A stretch of DNA of 41,435 nt. Source: CAYNFH01 sp964396385. Lineage in GTDB: Bacteria > Armatimonadota > Chthonomonadetes > Chthonomonadales > CAJBBX01. Below the pieces are notes generated by a model, which worked only from the letters and a program-made list of their open reading frames with translations, did not search any database and was not told where the DNA came from. Numbering within the stretch: position 1 is the stretch's first letter; each line of letters begins with the position of its first letter. The position numbers were made by a program, and so were the translations under genes. The stretch spans positions 1 to 41,435 of the forward strand of contig CAYNFH010000026.1 of the NCBI GenBank assembly GCA_964396385.1, read 5' to 3'. Positions 32,635-40,565 of this stretch are shown here, one piece after another.

Positions 32635-33585
32635 ATGACCGCGACGATAACCGACCGCATCACACTTCCGGGTATCAATCCTACCGCCTTCGAGCATCCC
32701 ATGGACCGTACGGCCCTGGAGGCGCTCAGGCGCACTCCGGGCCTGGACCTGGTGCTCAAGAAGCTCTCCTCGGCATACCTGGAGCGCGTCGTGCGCCTGG
32801 CCTTTACCGCGGATGCGCTCCGCCTGAGCCCGCAACAATGCCCGCGCATTTATGAGCTGCTGCGGGAGGCTTGCGACGTCCTGGACATGCCGGAACCGGA
32901 CCTCTACCTGCTCCAGGATCCATTTCCCAATGCCTTCGCCTTCGGGATGGAGCGGTTTACCATTGGCGTGACGTCCGGCCTCGTGGACCTGCTGGACGAG
33001 GATGAGCTGCGCGGCGTACTGGGCCATGAGCTGGGCCACATTAAGAGCGGCCACATGCTGTACCGCACCATGGCTATCTTCCTTATCATCATTGGTCTGG
33101 TTGCGGCGCGCAACCTGCCGTTCATCAGCATGATCACGGAAGCGCTGAAGTATGCGCTGTTCGACTGGTTCCGCAAGTCGGAGCTGAGCGCGGATCGGGC
33201 CGGACTGCTGGTAACCCAGGATCCCGACGTCTACATCCGCGTCCTGTTGAAGCTGGCGGGCGGTTCTACAGGCGTAACCCATCGCCTGAACGTGGACGCG
33301 TTCCTTAAGCAGGCGGAAGAGTACGAGGAGTTGAACGCGAGTATCCTGGACGCATTCTATTCGTTCGAGATGACGCGATTCCGGCCGCATCCGTTTCCGG
33401 CACTTCGTGCCCGGGAGATACGGCGGTGGGCCGATTCGGAGCCGTACAAAGAGATCCTTCGCGGCCACTACCCCAAAGCGGAGGGGAAGGCGTCTGAGCG
33501 CCGGTGCCTGCGGTGCGATACGGCCCTCACCAACCCGTTGTTCCGCTTCTGCCCGGAGTGCGGGGCCGAATTGGCAGACTCTTAG
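32635..33585 (+). CDS. M48-family zinc metallopeptidase with C-terminal zinc ribbon
   Basis: A 316-residue HtpX/Ste24-like peptidase. The active site HELGH is at residues 131-135, with the third zinc ligand E183 in KSELSADRAG. A hydrophobic segment AIFLIIIGLVAARNLPF (about 147-163) follows the active site. The last 25 residues form a zinc ribbon, RRCLRCDTALTN then FRFCPECGAEL, an unusual addition. It lies one base behind the double-zinc-ribbon protein gene. Such peptidases remove misfolded membrane proteins or process pre-proteins; here the adjacent gene is a good candidate partner or regulator. Confidence 0.9.
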   Translation: MTATITDRITLPGINPTAFEHPMDRTALEALRRTPGLDLVLKKLSSAYLERVVRLAFTADALRLSPQQCPRIYELLREACDVLDMPEPDLYLLQDPFPNAFAFGMERFTIGVTSGLVDLLDEDELRGVLGHELGHIKSGHMLYRTMAIFLIIIGLVAARNLPFISMITEALKYALFDWFRKSELSADRAGLLVTQDPDVYIRVLLKLAGGSTGVTHRLNVDAFLKQAEEYEELNASILDAFYSFEMTRFRPHPFPALRAREIRRWADSEPYKEILRGHYPKAEGKASERRCLRCDTALTNPLFRFCPECGAELADS

Positions 33586-33602
33586 CCGTCGGGCAGATGT
33601 AG

Positions 33603-33624
33603 GGGCGGCCCTGCGTGGCCGCCC
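33603..33624. terminator. Hairpin between convergent M48 and rodA genes
   Basis: GGGCGGCC, a six-base loop and GGCCGCCC, preceded by GTAG, form a strong 8-base-pair stem in the space between two convergent genes. No T-run follows. The wording also matches the GTAGGGGC repeat type at 13741-13770. Confidence 0.6.
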
Positions 33625-33650
33625 GTGCGCAGAGATCTCTTCCCGGGCCT

Positions 33651-34748
33651 CTAGAACACCAATCGGTGCCGGCGCATGCCAATTCCTAGCAGCAGCCCCA
33701 CGGCAATCATGTTCAGGAGCAGGTTGCTGCCGCCGTAGGAGATGAGCGGCAGCGGCACACCGGTGACCGGCATGATGCCGATGGTCATGCCGATATTCAC
33801 GACGATGTGAAAGGCGTACATACAGACGATGCCGCACGCGAGGAGTCTCCCCAGCGTGTCCTCCGCCTCCGCCATGATCATGCCGCCTCGCAGCAGTATG
33901 CCGCCGTAGAGCAGCACCAGCAGCACAGATACGGCGAACCCCCCCTCTTCCCCCACCACCGTGTAGATGAAGTCGGTCTGGTTCTCCGGGATGAACTTGC
34001 CGTGTGTCTGCGTTCCGCGGCCCAGCCCCTTGCCCCACACCTCACCGGACCCGATCGCGATGGTGGCCTGACGCACCTGGTATCCGTTGCGGCTCGCGTC
34101 CTGGGATGGCGCGATGAAGGCGGCGAAGCGTGTCTTCTGGTAGGGCTTCAGCACGTTGAGCTTCCACATCCCCGCGAATAGGATGAAGCCGACCAGGATG
34201 AGCAGGATGAGATGGAACGCGCGGGCGCCAGTAATGTACACCATCCCCAGCCACACGGCGATGAGCACCAGCGCCGTGCCGAGGTCGGGCTGAAGGAAGA
34301 TGAGCAGCATGGGCCCGGCAACGTACAGGAAGGACGCCACGACGGTGCGCATCTCATCTATCCTGTCCTGCCGCCTCACCAGGAAGGCAGCGAGGCACAC
34401 GATGGTAATGAGCTTCGCGAACTCCGAAGGCTGGTAGTGGAAGCTTCCGAGGGGGATCCAGCGCTGGGCGCCCTTGGTTTCCGGGGCGAAGTGGAACACG
34501 ACGCCGAGCGAGACGAGGTTGAAGAAGTAGAGCACGTTCTGGAACCGCGGAAGCTGGAGGTAGTCGACGCAGGTCGCGCCGACGAGACCGGCTGCGCCCA
34601 GCGCGCACCAGAGAAGCTGCTTCTGGTACTGGTGCAGCGGGCTGTCCCGCGTTGCGCTGTAGACGGCCGTGATGCCCATTCCCACCACCACCAAGGTCAG
34701 CAGCAGGAGAGGCACGTCCAGGTTCTTGCGAAGGCGTGCGTCAAACAT
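33651..34748 (-). CDS. rodA: Rod-shape-determining peptidoglycan glycosyltransferase RodA (FtsW/SpoVE family)
   Basis: A 365-residue SEDS-family membrane protein with about ten helices. It polymerises lipid II into glycan strands with a class B PBP. Typical segments are KGAQRWIPLGSFHYQPSEFAK (by position: about 92-112), LQPDLGTALVLIA, GSGEVWGKGLGRGTQTHGKFIPE, TDFIYTVVGEEGG and the final TGVPLPLISYGGSN. Length and the FIPENQTDFIYTVVGEE wording favour RodA over FtsW. The start ATG 34748 follows a short GGAAG. It stands apart from mreBCD here. The 5' leader holds an octamer repeat element. Confidence 0.93.
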   Translation of the reverse strand: MFDARLRKNLDVPLLLLTLVVVGMGITAVYSATRDSPLHQYQKQLLWCALGAAGLVGATCVDYLQLPRFQNVLYFFNLVSLGVVFHFAPETKGAQRWIPLGSFHYQPSEFAKLITIVCLAAFLVRRQDRIDEMRTVVASFLYVAGPMLLIFLQPDLGTALVLIAVWLGMVYITGARAFHLILLILVGFILFAGMWKLNVLKPYQKTRFAAFIAPSQDASRNGYQVRQATIAIGSGEVWGKGLGRGTQTHGKFIPENQTDFIYTVVGEEGGFAVSVLLVLLYGGILLRGGMIMAEAEDTLGRLLACGIVCMYAFHIVVNIGMTIGIMPVTGVPLPLISYGGSNLLLNMIAVGLLLGIGMRRHRLVF

Positions 34749-34760
34749 GGAGCTTCCAGA

Positions 34761-34832
34761 GTGTGGGAGTATGGGAGCATTGAGGAATGTGGACTACTCC
34801 CACACATCCATACACCCACACCCCCATACTTC
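34761..34832. repeat. Octamer inverted element (GTGTGGGA type) upstream of rodA
   Basis: Left: GTGTGGGA, GTATGGGA, GCATTGAG, GAATGTGG (34761-34792). Middle: ACTACTCC. Right: CACACATC, CATACACC, CACACCCC, CATACTTC (34801-34832). It keeps the octamer rhythm and partial complementarity but lacks the CCGGATTC core. It sits between the rodA start and the csp promoter. Confidence 0.75.
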
Positions 34833-34862
34833 CACCGGGCGGGCAGTATTTTCATGCAATCG

Positions 34863-34891
34863 TTGACAACCCTATACCGCAGTGTTATACT
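34863..34891 (+). promoter_or_regulatory. Near-consensus sigma-70 promoter of the cold-shock gene
   Basis: TTGACA at 34863-34868 and TATACT at 34886-34891 with 17 bases between. Initiation near 34898 gives a leader of about 47 bases with AAGGAGG before the ATG, shorter than the long regulatory leader of Escherichia coli cspA. Confidence 0.85.
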
Positions 34892-34944
34892 TGGTCGGCC
34901 GACAACCCGGCGGCCTCGATCCCAGGTAAGGAGGACACACGGTA

Positions 34945-35154
34945 ATGCAGACGGGGAGAGTAAAGTGGTTCAATGACGCCAAAGGTTATGGCTTCATTGA
35001 GACCACGGAGGGGAAGGACATCTTCGTCCACTACACGGCCATCCAGAAAGAGGGCTTCAAGACCCTCGCCGAAGGCCAGCAGGTCACGTTCGAGATTGTG
35101 GACGGCGCGAAAGGCCCGCAAGCGGCCAATGTAGTGGCAGCACAGCCTGTATAA
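34945..35154 (+). CDS. Cold-shock domain protein, CspA family
   Basis: A 69-residue single cold-shock domain, MQTGRVKWFNDAKGYGFIET. RNP1 is KGYGFI and RNP2 DIFVHYTAI; it binds single-stranded nucleic acid and acts as an RNA chaperone. H in RNP2 (VHY instead of VHF/VHH) is a common variant. A perfect AAGGAGG stands 10 bases upstream and a near-consensus promoter precedes it. Single-gene transcript, followed by a structured 3' region and a terminator. Whether it is cold-induced cannot be read here. Confidence 0.96.
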   Translation: MQTGRVKWFNDAKGYGFIETTEGKDIFVHYTAIQKEGFKTLAEGQQVTFEIVDGAKGPQAANVVAAQPV

Positions 35155-35181
35155 GTTTGCCTTCTTCTGCTTTTCCATTGC

Positions 35182-35218
35182 GCCGTGACGCAGCCTGAGA
35201 TCAGGCCCCCTGCACGGC
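35182..35218. other. Nested hairpin downstream of the cold-shock gene
   Basis: GCCGTG...CAG pairs with CTGCACGGC around an inner perfect hairpin CCTGA-GA-TCAGG. It lies 27 bases after the stop and has no T-run; it may protect the 3' end of the transcript or act with the following terminator. Confidence 0.4.
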
Positions 35219-35283
35219 AATCATCCTGCGATCTCCCCCCCGATCTAACGACCTAAAGCCGCGAGACAAGAGGAGACCTTCTT

Positions 35284-35326
35284 AACCGGTCGTTGCGCCG
35301 TCCATTCGGTTGCCGGCCGGTTTTTT
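35284..35326 (+). terminator. Probable intrinsic terminator of the cold-shock gene
   Basis: AACCGG (35284) pairs with CCGGTT (35317-35322), with a long loop and further partial pairing, followed by a run of six T. It lies 130 bases after the gene and 29 bases from the stop of the convergent DnaJ-type gene. Confidence 0.6.
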
Positions 35327-35354
35327 GTGCGCTTGCCTCGTTTCCGGGCGGCCC

Positions 35355-36569
35355 CTACACGGCCGCACGCAAAGCGTCTGCAATGCTCCAGCCGGCCAGC
35401 AGGGAGAGGAACGCCACGTTGCCGCCCAGTAGCAGCACCAGCCCCATCCCGGCGTGCGAGACCACCGCGAACAACCCTACAATCCCGAAACTCACCGCGA
35501 AGGCGAGGATAATGGAGGGCGAAAACCGCCTCTGCGTGGCACATACGGCCGCGTACACCAGCAGTGCGGCATAGTAGCACAGCGCCGAGAACCCTATCAG
35601 TATCGCTCCGATGGGTACTACCGAATTGGATTCCGCTCCGGTCCGGCGTGCGGAGAGTGCATTGCGGCATGCCGTGAGGGCGCCGTTCAACGCGAGTATC
35701 CCTCCGGCCAGCAGGCTGGACAGCCCGATACAAAGGAACACAATAGGAGCGGCGGGGTTCTCCTCTCTGGCTACCAGCGCAGCCAGGCCGCCCACCAGAC
35801 TGGAGCCCGTTGCCCCTACGATCACGCGAGTGGTCAATGCCGTGCCTGTACCACCCTTCTTGCGAGCGGGCCCTCTCTGGCGCGACGCCCACGCCGCGTG
35901 GCCCGCCATGGTCGGACCGCTCGACTGGCCAACCAGCCGGTCGAATTTCTGGCGCAGCTCCGGGTTGTTCCGGTCAAGCTGCAGGGCGTAGCTATACATG
36001 GCTATCGCCTGGTCCGTTTCACCCCGGGCCCTCTGGATGTCACCCAGCAGCTCATAAATGGCGGGATTCCTTCGGTCCACCCGCGCGGCCTGCCGGCAGA
36101 GCATCTCCGCCTCGCGGAACCGCATTCTCCGGAACGCTGCCCGCGCCCTCTCCAGGAGAATGGAGCTGTCCGGCTCTCTTGGGGGCCGCGGCGCACGGGG
36201 CTTGCGAGGCTGACGGGAAGAGGTGCCCCCTCCTGCCTGCCAGGAGCCGCCCCGGTTAGCTCCGGCTGATGAAGAAAAAGGGGGGCGCGGACGTGGAGGC
36301 GGCGCTGTGGGAGAAGGCCCCGGGGGCCTCCATCCCTGCTTCATGGAGGCCAGCTTCAGCTCCGAGTCGTACACCAGCCGCCGGTGGCTGTCTGAGAGCA
36401 CGCGGTACGCCTCATTGATGAGTCGGAACCGCTCCTCCGCGTTGGCGGAATGGTCCACGTCCGGGTGGTACCGGCGCGCCAGCTCCCGATAGCGCTTCTT
36501 GATCTCATCCACAGAAGCGACGGGGCTGATGCCCAGCACCTGATAGTGGTTAGGAGGCGTTGTCGACAC
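35355..36569 (-). CDS. DnaJ-domain, TPR and four-helix membrane protein
   Basis: A 404-residue protein. The J domain (residues 1-70) has the HPD motif at 35-37 in ARRYHPDVDH, so it should stimulate a Hsp70. A Pro/Arg/Gly-rich linker (80-135) follows. TPR-like helices (about 140-205: MLCRQAARVDRRNPAIYELLGDI and AIAMYSYALQLDRNNPELR) give a binding surface, and the C-terminal half has four hydrophobic segments. No zinc-finger or substrate domain of true DnaJ is present, so it is a specialised membrane J-protein that may recruit DnaK to a membrane client. It is the first gene after two GspF paralogues on the same strand, 37 bases downstream of them. Confidence 0.85.
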   Translation of the reverse strand: MSTTPPNHYQVLGISPVASVDEIKKRYRELARRYHPDVDHSANAEERFRLINEAYRVLSDSHRRLVYDSELKLASMKQGWRPPGPSPTAPPPRPRPPFSSSAGANRGGSWQAGGGTSSRQPRKPRAPRPPREPDSSILLERARAAFRRMRFREAEMLCRQAARVDRRNPAIYELLGDIQRARGETDQAIAMYSYALQLDRNNPELRQKFDRLVGQSSGPTMAGHAAWASRQRGPARKKGGTGTALTTRVIVGATGSSLVGGLAALVAREENPAAPIVFLCIGLSSLLAGGILALNGALTACRNALSARRTGAESNSVVPIGAILIGFSALCYYAALLVYAAVCATQRRFSPSIILAFAVSFGIVGLFAVVSHAGMGLVLLLGGNVAFLSLLAGWSIADALRAAV

Positions 36570-36606
36570 GCTCTAGCTTCCGGATCCGCGGCCCTCCGTC
36601 TGCCGC

Positions 36607-37851
36607 CTAATCTGCGCCCGCGCCGGCTCCCATCCCGCCGGCGTAGCCCATGTAGAAACGGATCACCGCCACCCCTACCAGGATGGCTACGGTCAGGTAG
36701 ACCGCGGTGGCGAAGATGTGGGAGTAGAGACGCGCTCTGGACTCCGCTTCGTTTTCCAGGTACTCCGCCACCTTGGTCATCATTGCATCAACATTGCCAG
36801 ACTGCTCGCCGGTGTGCAACATGTCGATGACCAGGTAGGGGAAGACGCCCGTTTCACGGAACGCCTCGGCCAGCCCGGCTCCGCGCTCCGTGGCGAGGAT
36901 CGCCCTGGCGGTCGCCCTCCCTATCATCTTGCTGCCGCTGGCATTGCCGCCGACCCGGATGGCGGTGTTCAGCGGGAGACCGCCTGCGTACATCGCTCCA
37001 AACGCCCGCCCGAACTTGGCCAGCGCGAACCCTCGCGCCACCGTTCCGATGCCGGGCAGCGACATCTTGAACCGCTCGTAGCTCTCCCGCGCGCTGTCCG
37101 ACTGGAACAGGAAGATCCGGCAGAACGCCACGCAGCCAAAGACCACCAGCCCGCCTATAATCAGCAGTAGCACCGTATCCTTCAGGTAGTCCACGATGCC
37201 GTAGTCCATCTTGCCCATCGCGCCGATGATCAGCTTGGAAAAGGCCGGGATGCCGTCCATAAAGAACCGGCCGCCCAGAATGAACAGGGCGCTGATGGCT
37301 ACTATCTTCGGATAGAGCGTGAGGCCGCTGATGAGCCGCCGCAGAGCCATCTCCTGCTCCAGGTAGTCCGCGATGCGGAGCAGCATCTGGTCCAGCAGGC
37401 CGCCGTGCTCCGCGGCCCGGATCATCTCGATCTGGAGCTCGCTAAAGACCCAGGGATAAGCGGCGAAGACCTCGCTGAGGCGGCCCCCCTCCTGCACCTG
37501 CTTCTGGCAGTCCCGCAGGATGCCGGCGAGCCTCGGGTTGCGGGCCTGTCCCTCCAGCGTCACCAACGCCTGGTAGAGCGGGATGCCGGCGTTGATCATG
37601 GTGGCGAACTGCCGGTAAAAGACGGCCAGGTCCTTGAGCGGCACGCCGGAGGAGACCGGATAGATGAAATTCTCCGCAAACCGGCGGCTGATGCTCCCGG
37701 GCTCCCTCCGAAACTCGATGGCCCGCACGCGCTCCGGCGTAAAGCCTAGCTCACGCACCTTGCCGACGGCCAGCGCGGAGTTAGCCGCGGAGATAGTGCC
37801 CTGCACCGTCTTCCCGGCCCGATCCCTGGCTATGTAGGTGAACTCCGGCAT
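36607..37851 (-). CDS. Type II secretion / type IV pilus inner-membrane platform protein (GspF/PilC), copy 1
   Basis: A 414-residue protein of the GspF/PilC family, the inner-membrane platform that links the assembly ATPase to pilin polymerisation. The N-terminal segment MPEFTYIARDRAGKTVQGTI is typical; two T2SF domains follow (about 75-200 and 280-400), with FYRQFATMINAGIPLYQAL and FGRAFGAMYAGGLPLNTAI, and three membrane helices (about 185-205, 235-260, 380-400). It lies 32 bases downstream of a second paralogue, forming a tandem pair with no ATPase or secretin gene in the window. The prepilin-like protein at 14718-15620 could be a substrate. Confidence 0.9.
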   Translation of the reverse strand: MPEFTYIARDRAGKTVQGTISAANSALAVGKVRELGFTPERVRAIEFRREPGSISRRFAENFIYPVSSGVPLKDLAVFYRQFATMINAGIPLYQALVTLEGQARNPRLAGILRDCQKQVQEGGRLSEVFAAYPWVFSELQIEMIRAAEHGGLLDQMLLRIADYLEQEMALRRLISGLTLYPKIVAISALFILGGRFFMDGIPAFSKLIIGAMGKMDYGIVDYLKDTVLLLIIGGLVVFGCVAFCRIFLFQSDSARESYERFKMSLPGIGTVARGFALAKFGRAFGAMYAGGLPLNTAIRVGGNASGSKMIGRATARAILATERGAGLAEAFRETGVFPYLVIDMLHTGEQSGNVDAMMTKVAEYLENEAESRARLYSHIFATAVYLTVAILVGVAVIRFYMGYAGGMGAGAGAD

Positions 37852-37883
37852 ACCTCGACGTCCGGCAACTGAAACCCGATCTT

Positions 37884-39104
37884 CTAGTCGGGCTGTACAA
37901 GAGGCGAGTTGAAGATTCCTTCAAAGTACGTCTTGAACATCATGATGAGCAGTACGCCGGCCAGCACGATGGTGGCGGTGATTCCCAGTCGGTACATCCA
38001 GAAGCGGGCCGCGGCAAAGGCGCGGTCCACGTTGCTCTGGTAGTACTCCGCCACCCGGTCCAGCATGTCGACCATCTGGCCGCTAACGACACCGGTGGCT
38101 ATGAGCTGCTCCGTCTCGTTCGCGAAGAGCCCCGTGGACGCGAACGCCTCGTGCAGCGGGGTTCCCTTCTGCATCAGCTCGTACGCCTCCGCGAGCTTCT
38201 CGCGGATGAGGGAGTTGGATGCGACGTTCATTGCCCCCTCCCACGCGCTGATGGGCGCCACACCCGCGGCGAACAGCCGGCGCAGGGTCCGCACGAAGCT
38301 GGCGAGCGCTTTCTGCCGCGCCAAGTCGCCAAACACGGGGACGCGCATCGCAAGCGCGTCTCGCTTCTCGCGCTTGTTCGGCTGCTGCATGCGGCCGTAG
38401 ATCCACCGCACCAGCAGCACGATGAGGATGGCGATGGGCAGGTTGCGCCCAAAGGCCAGCAGAAAGTAGCGCGCAAACTGCGCGTTGGGAAAGAGGGTGG
38501 GGAACAGCGGCTGCGCGATGGCGATGGCCAGGAATCCCTGAACTACGAGCGCCTTGGGCAGCCACATGCCCTTATAGAACGCGATCTCCTGCTCGTAGTC
38601 CAGCGCGATCTCGTCCAGCACGATCTCAAGGAATCCGCCCAGTTCGCCGGCCCGCACGGCGGCCACGACGTGCGGCGCGAAGAGGCGGGGGTACCGCTCC
38701 ATCACGTCGGAGACGCGGCCTCCGCTACGCGCGGTCTCCGCCATCTCGCGCGCCGTCTCGGCGAGCGCCGGGTTGCTGCTCCTTGGACCCAGGTTATCCA
38801 GCGCCTGGAACAGGGTGATGCCGGAACGGACCAGCGCCGCGAACTGACGGAAGAATAGAGCGAGGTCCTTCGGCTTGGCCCCGCCCAGGTTGGAGGGGGG
38901 CAGCGCCCGGGTCTTCGAGGACTTGGCGCCGGCCGTGCCGTTCAGCGCGCGGTTCGATGCGGATCCAGGGGCGGGCATCACGGCGCGCGCAGTGAACCCC
39001 ATCTGGGCCAGCCGCGTGGCGACCGCGGCGGTGTCGGGAGCGTCCATCGCCCCCGTCACCACCTTCCCCGCCCGGTCTATGGCTTCGTAACGGAAGAAAG
39101 ACAT
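37884..39104 (-). CDS. Type II secretion / type IV pilus platform protein (GspF/PilC), copy 2
   Basis: A 406-residue GspF/PilC paralogue: MSFFRYEAIDRAGKVVTGAM, then FFRQFAALVRSGITLFQAL (first T2SF domain) and FVRTLRRLFAAGVAPISAW (second), with hydrophobic segments near 190-210, 215-235 and 375-395. It differs clearly from its neighbour in the N-terminal linker and middle, so this is an old duplication, perhaps giving a heteromeric platform. A long heptamer palindrome precedes its start; no clear ribosome site is visible there, which may mean that the repeat has replaced part of the leader. Confidence 0.9.
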   Translation of the reverse strand: MSFFRYEAIDRAGKVVTGAMDAPDTAAVATRLAQMGFTARAVMPAPGSASNRALNGTAGAKSSKTRALPPSNLGGAKPKDLALFFRQFAALVRSGITLFQALDNLGPRSSNPALAETAREMAETARSGGRVSDVMERYPRLFAPHVVAAVRAGELGGFLEIVLDEIALDYEQEIAFYKGMWLPKALVVQGFLAIAIAQPLFPTLFPNAQFARYFLLAFGRNLPIAILIVLLVRWIYGRMQQPNKREKRDALAMRVPVFGDLARQKALASFVRTLRRLFAAGVAPISAWEGAMNVASNSLIREKLAEAYELMQKGTPLHEAFASTGLFANETEQLIATGVVSGQMVDMLDRVAEYYQSNVDRAFAAARFWMYRLGITATIVLAGVLLIMMFKTYFEGIFNSPLVQPD

Positions 39105-39114
39105 AGGAACTTGG

Positions 39115-39241
39115 TTGAAGGTTGAAGGTTGAAAGTTGAATGTACGCTCGTCGAAACGGTACTCCGTACGTATGGAGGTTCGTCAGAGGTCGAATGTGCC
39201 GGAACCACTCTGGCCTTCAACCTTCAACCTTCAACTTTCAA
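39115..39241. repeat. Four-plus-four heptamer inverted element (TTGAAGG type) with a long spacer
   Basis: TTGAAGG, TTGAAGG, TTGAAAG and TTGAATG (39115-39142) are mirrored by CCTTCAA three times and CTTTCAA (39214-39241). Seventy-one bases lie between, with no CCGGATTC core but a CGTACGTA-like palindrome. The right arm reaches into folK and supplies its stop codon. The two arms are near-perfect complements, so a long hairpin is possible between folK and the GspF paralogues. Confidence 0.88.
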
Positions 39242-39722
39242 CCCTCCTGACCGCTTGCTCCCGCACCTCCGGTCTCGCCAGCAGGTCTGCGATGCGTGTG
39301 CCGTCCGGCATCGACAGATCCGGCTCAAGGTCCGCAAGGGGCTTGAGCACAAATGCGCGCTCCGCCATCCGCGGGTGCGGAACGGTTAGGCCCGGCTCCA
39401 GCACCGTTGCGTCGTCGTAGAGCAGCAGGTCGACATCGATGGTGCGCGGCCCCCATCGGAATGTCGGAGTTCTGCCGCCGACCCGCTCTACGCCCTGCGT
39501 ATATTTCAGTACTTCCGGCGGATGCAGTTCGGTTTCAGCGCGCGCCACACAGTTGAGATAATCCGGTACAGGCTGCGGGGTTTCACCTACCGGCACAGTC
39601 TCGTAAATGGGCGAGACTCCTGTTATGCGAAACGGTCCTTCGGCCAGCCGCTCCAGCGCCACGCGAAGATTCGCCTCGCGGTCACCCACGTTGGAGCCGA
39701 GGCTGAGATAGATGGTGGGCAT
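39231..39722 (-). CDS. folK: 2-amino-4-hydroxy-6-hydroxymethyldihydropteridine pyrophosphokinase
   Basis: A 163-residue HPPK of folate synthesis; it transfers pyrophosphate from ATP to hydroxymethyldihydropterin. YLSLGSNVGDREANL (residues 5-19) and the signature RWGPRTIDVDLLLYDD (about 94-109), whose two aspartates bind magnesium, are clear, followed by VPHPRMAERAFVLKPLADL. Start ATG 39722 is taken because the fold begins there; no purine-rich site is seen, while TATAAT lies on the minus strand at 39754-39759. The last residues and stop codon come from the TTGAAGG repeat (39228-39241), so the original C-terminus has probably been altered slightly. No folP or folB gene is adjacent. Confidence 0.93.
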   Translation of the reverse strand: MPTIYLSLGSNVGDREANLRVALERLAEGPFRITGVSPIYETVPVGETPQPVPDYLNCVARAETELHPPEVLKYTQGVERVGGRTPTFRWGPRTIDVDLLLYDDATVLEPGLTVPHPRMAERAFVLKPLADLEPDLSMPDGTRIADLLARPEVREQAVRRVES

Positions 39723-39753
39723 GCGGAGAGGAGTGGGTCGAAACGGTGCTCCC

Positions 39754-39759
39754 ATTATA
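39754..39759 (-). promoter_or_regulatory. Possible -10 box for folK
   Basis: TATAAT on the minus strand, 32 bases before the folK ATG. No convincing -35 is seen at 17 bases. It would give a leader of about 25 bases. Confidence 0.4.
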
Positions 39760-39835
39760 CTGCCCCCCGGTTGCGGAGTCCAGCGTGAAGCCTCGGAAGC
39801 CGGCGCGCTGGACCTCGCTCTAACCTCCCAACAGA

Positions 39836-40069
39836 GTGGTGACTGACTTAGCAGGGAGTGGCTCCTTCTCTGCATCACAGTTGCAGCTCACTCCCCAATC
39901 GGTGACACTCTGGGATCCCGATGCCCTCCAGCACCGCCGCGCCCTCACCGTTGCCGAGTGGCAGCGCCAGTGGGGCGGCATCGCCGTCACCCTCCGACAA
40001 CCACCACAAATCGTGGCAGGACTAGTGCCAAGCTCGCCTAACCGTAAACACGAAGTGCCAAGACACTGA
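39836..40069 (+). pseudogene. Possible fragment of a C39-peptidase-like protein
   Basis: A 77-residue open frame from GTG 39836, just after an in-frame stop. TLWDPDALQHRRALTVAEWQ followed by RQWGGIAVTL resembles the last strands of C39-like peptidase domains (VxxxDP...R.LT..EF...W.GVALLL). The catalytic cysteine and histidine would lie upstream and are missing, and the C-terminus (SPNRKHEVPRH) looks non-native. A decayed remnant or chance similarity are both possible. Confidence 0.3.
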
Positions 40070-40100
40070 GGCACTGCCACAATAGCAGGCAAAGGATACT

Positions 40101-40490
40101 GTGGGCACCACAACTCGTGTTCTAATAGTGTACGCCGCTACCGCGCTCGTTACCATGCCGCTTGCGGTCTTGTTAAGGCGGCTAACCGGGTGGGAGTTCC
40201 AGACCTGCGTTGGTCTCTGTATATTCACCGTTCTGAGCGGAGCGTTGGCGATATTGTCGGAAGTAGTCCACCACCGAGCTCGGCTTGGCACCGCCTGCAT
40301 ATCCCTTGCATTGCTCGCGCTAGTTGGTGGAATTGTCCGCGACATCATATATCGGTCGGCGAGCCCATCCCTGTACGCCGTCGCGCCACTATTGGCGCTC
40401 GGAGCGAGCTGGCTGATGTGGGCGCGCGATTTTACTCGTCCTCGCCGGGCAAGCTCCCGCAGGGCGAGGACAAGCACTGCTGAAGAGTGA
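40101..40490 (+). CDS. Small membrane protein, four predicted helices
   Basis: A 129-residue protein from GTG 40101: VLIVYAATALVTMPLAVLLRR, FQTCVGLCIFTVLSGALAIL, LGTACISLALLALVGGIV and LYAVAPLLALGASWLMWA are four hydrophobic segments separated by charged loops, followed by a basic, Ser/Arg-rich tail. No family is recognised. AAAGGA lies about 6 bases upstream. The sequence here is less GC-rich than the operons to the left and may belong to an acquired end region. No neighbour indicates a function. Confidence 0.6.
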   Translation: MGTTTRVLIVYAATALVTMPLAVLLRRLTGWEFQTCVGLCIFTVLSGALAILSEVVHHRARLGTACISLALLALVGGIVRDIIYRSASPSLYAVAPLLALGASWLMWARDFTRPRRASSRRARTSTAEE

Positions 40491-40565
40491 ACGGTAATCG
40501 CGCTGGCGAGGCGTAAACGGCTACCCGCGATGGTCCATCCAGCGAGAGGGCCAGCATGAGCCTGC

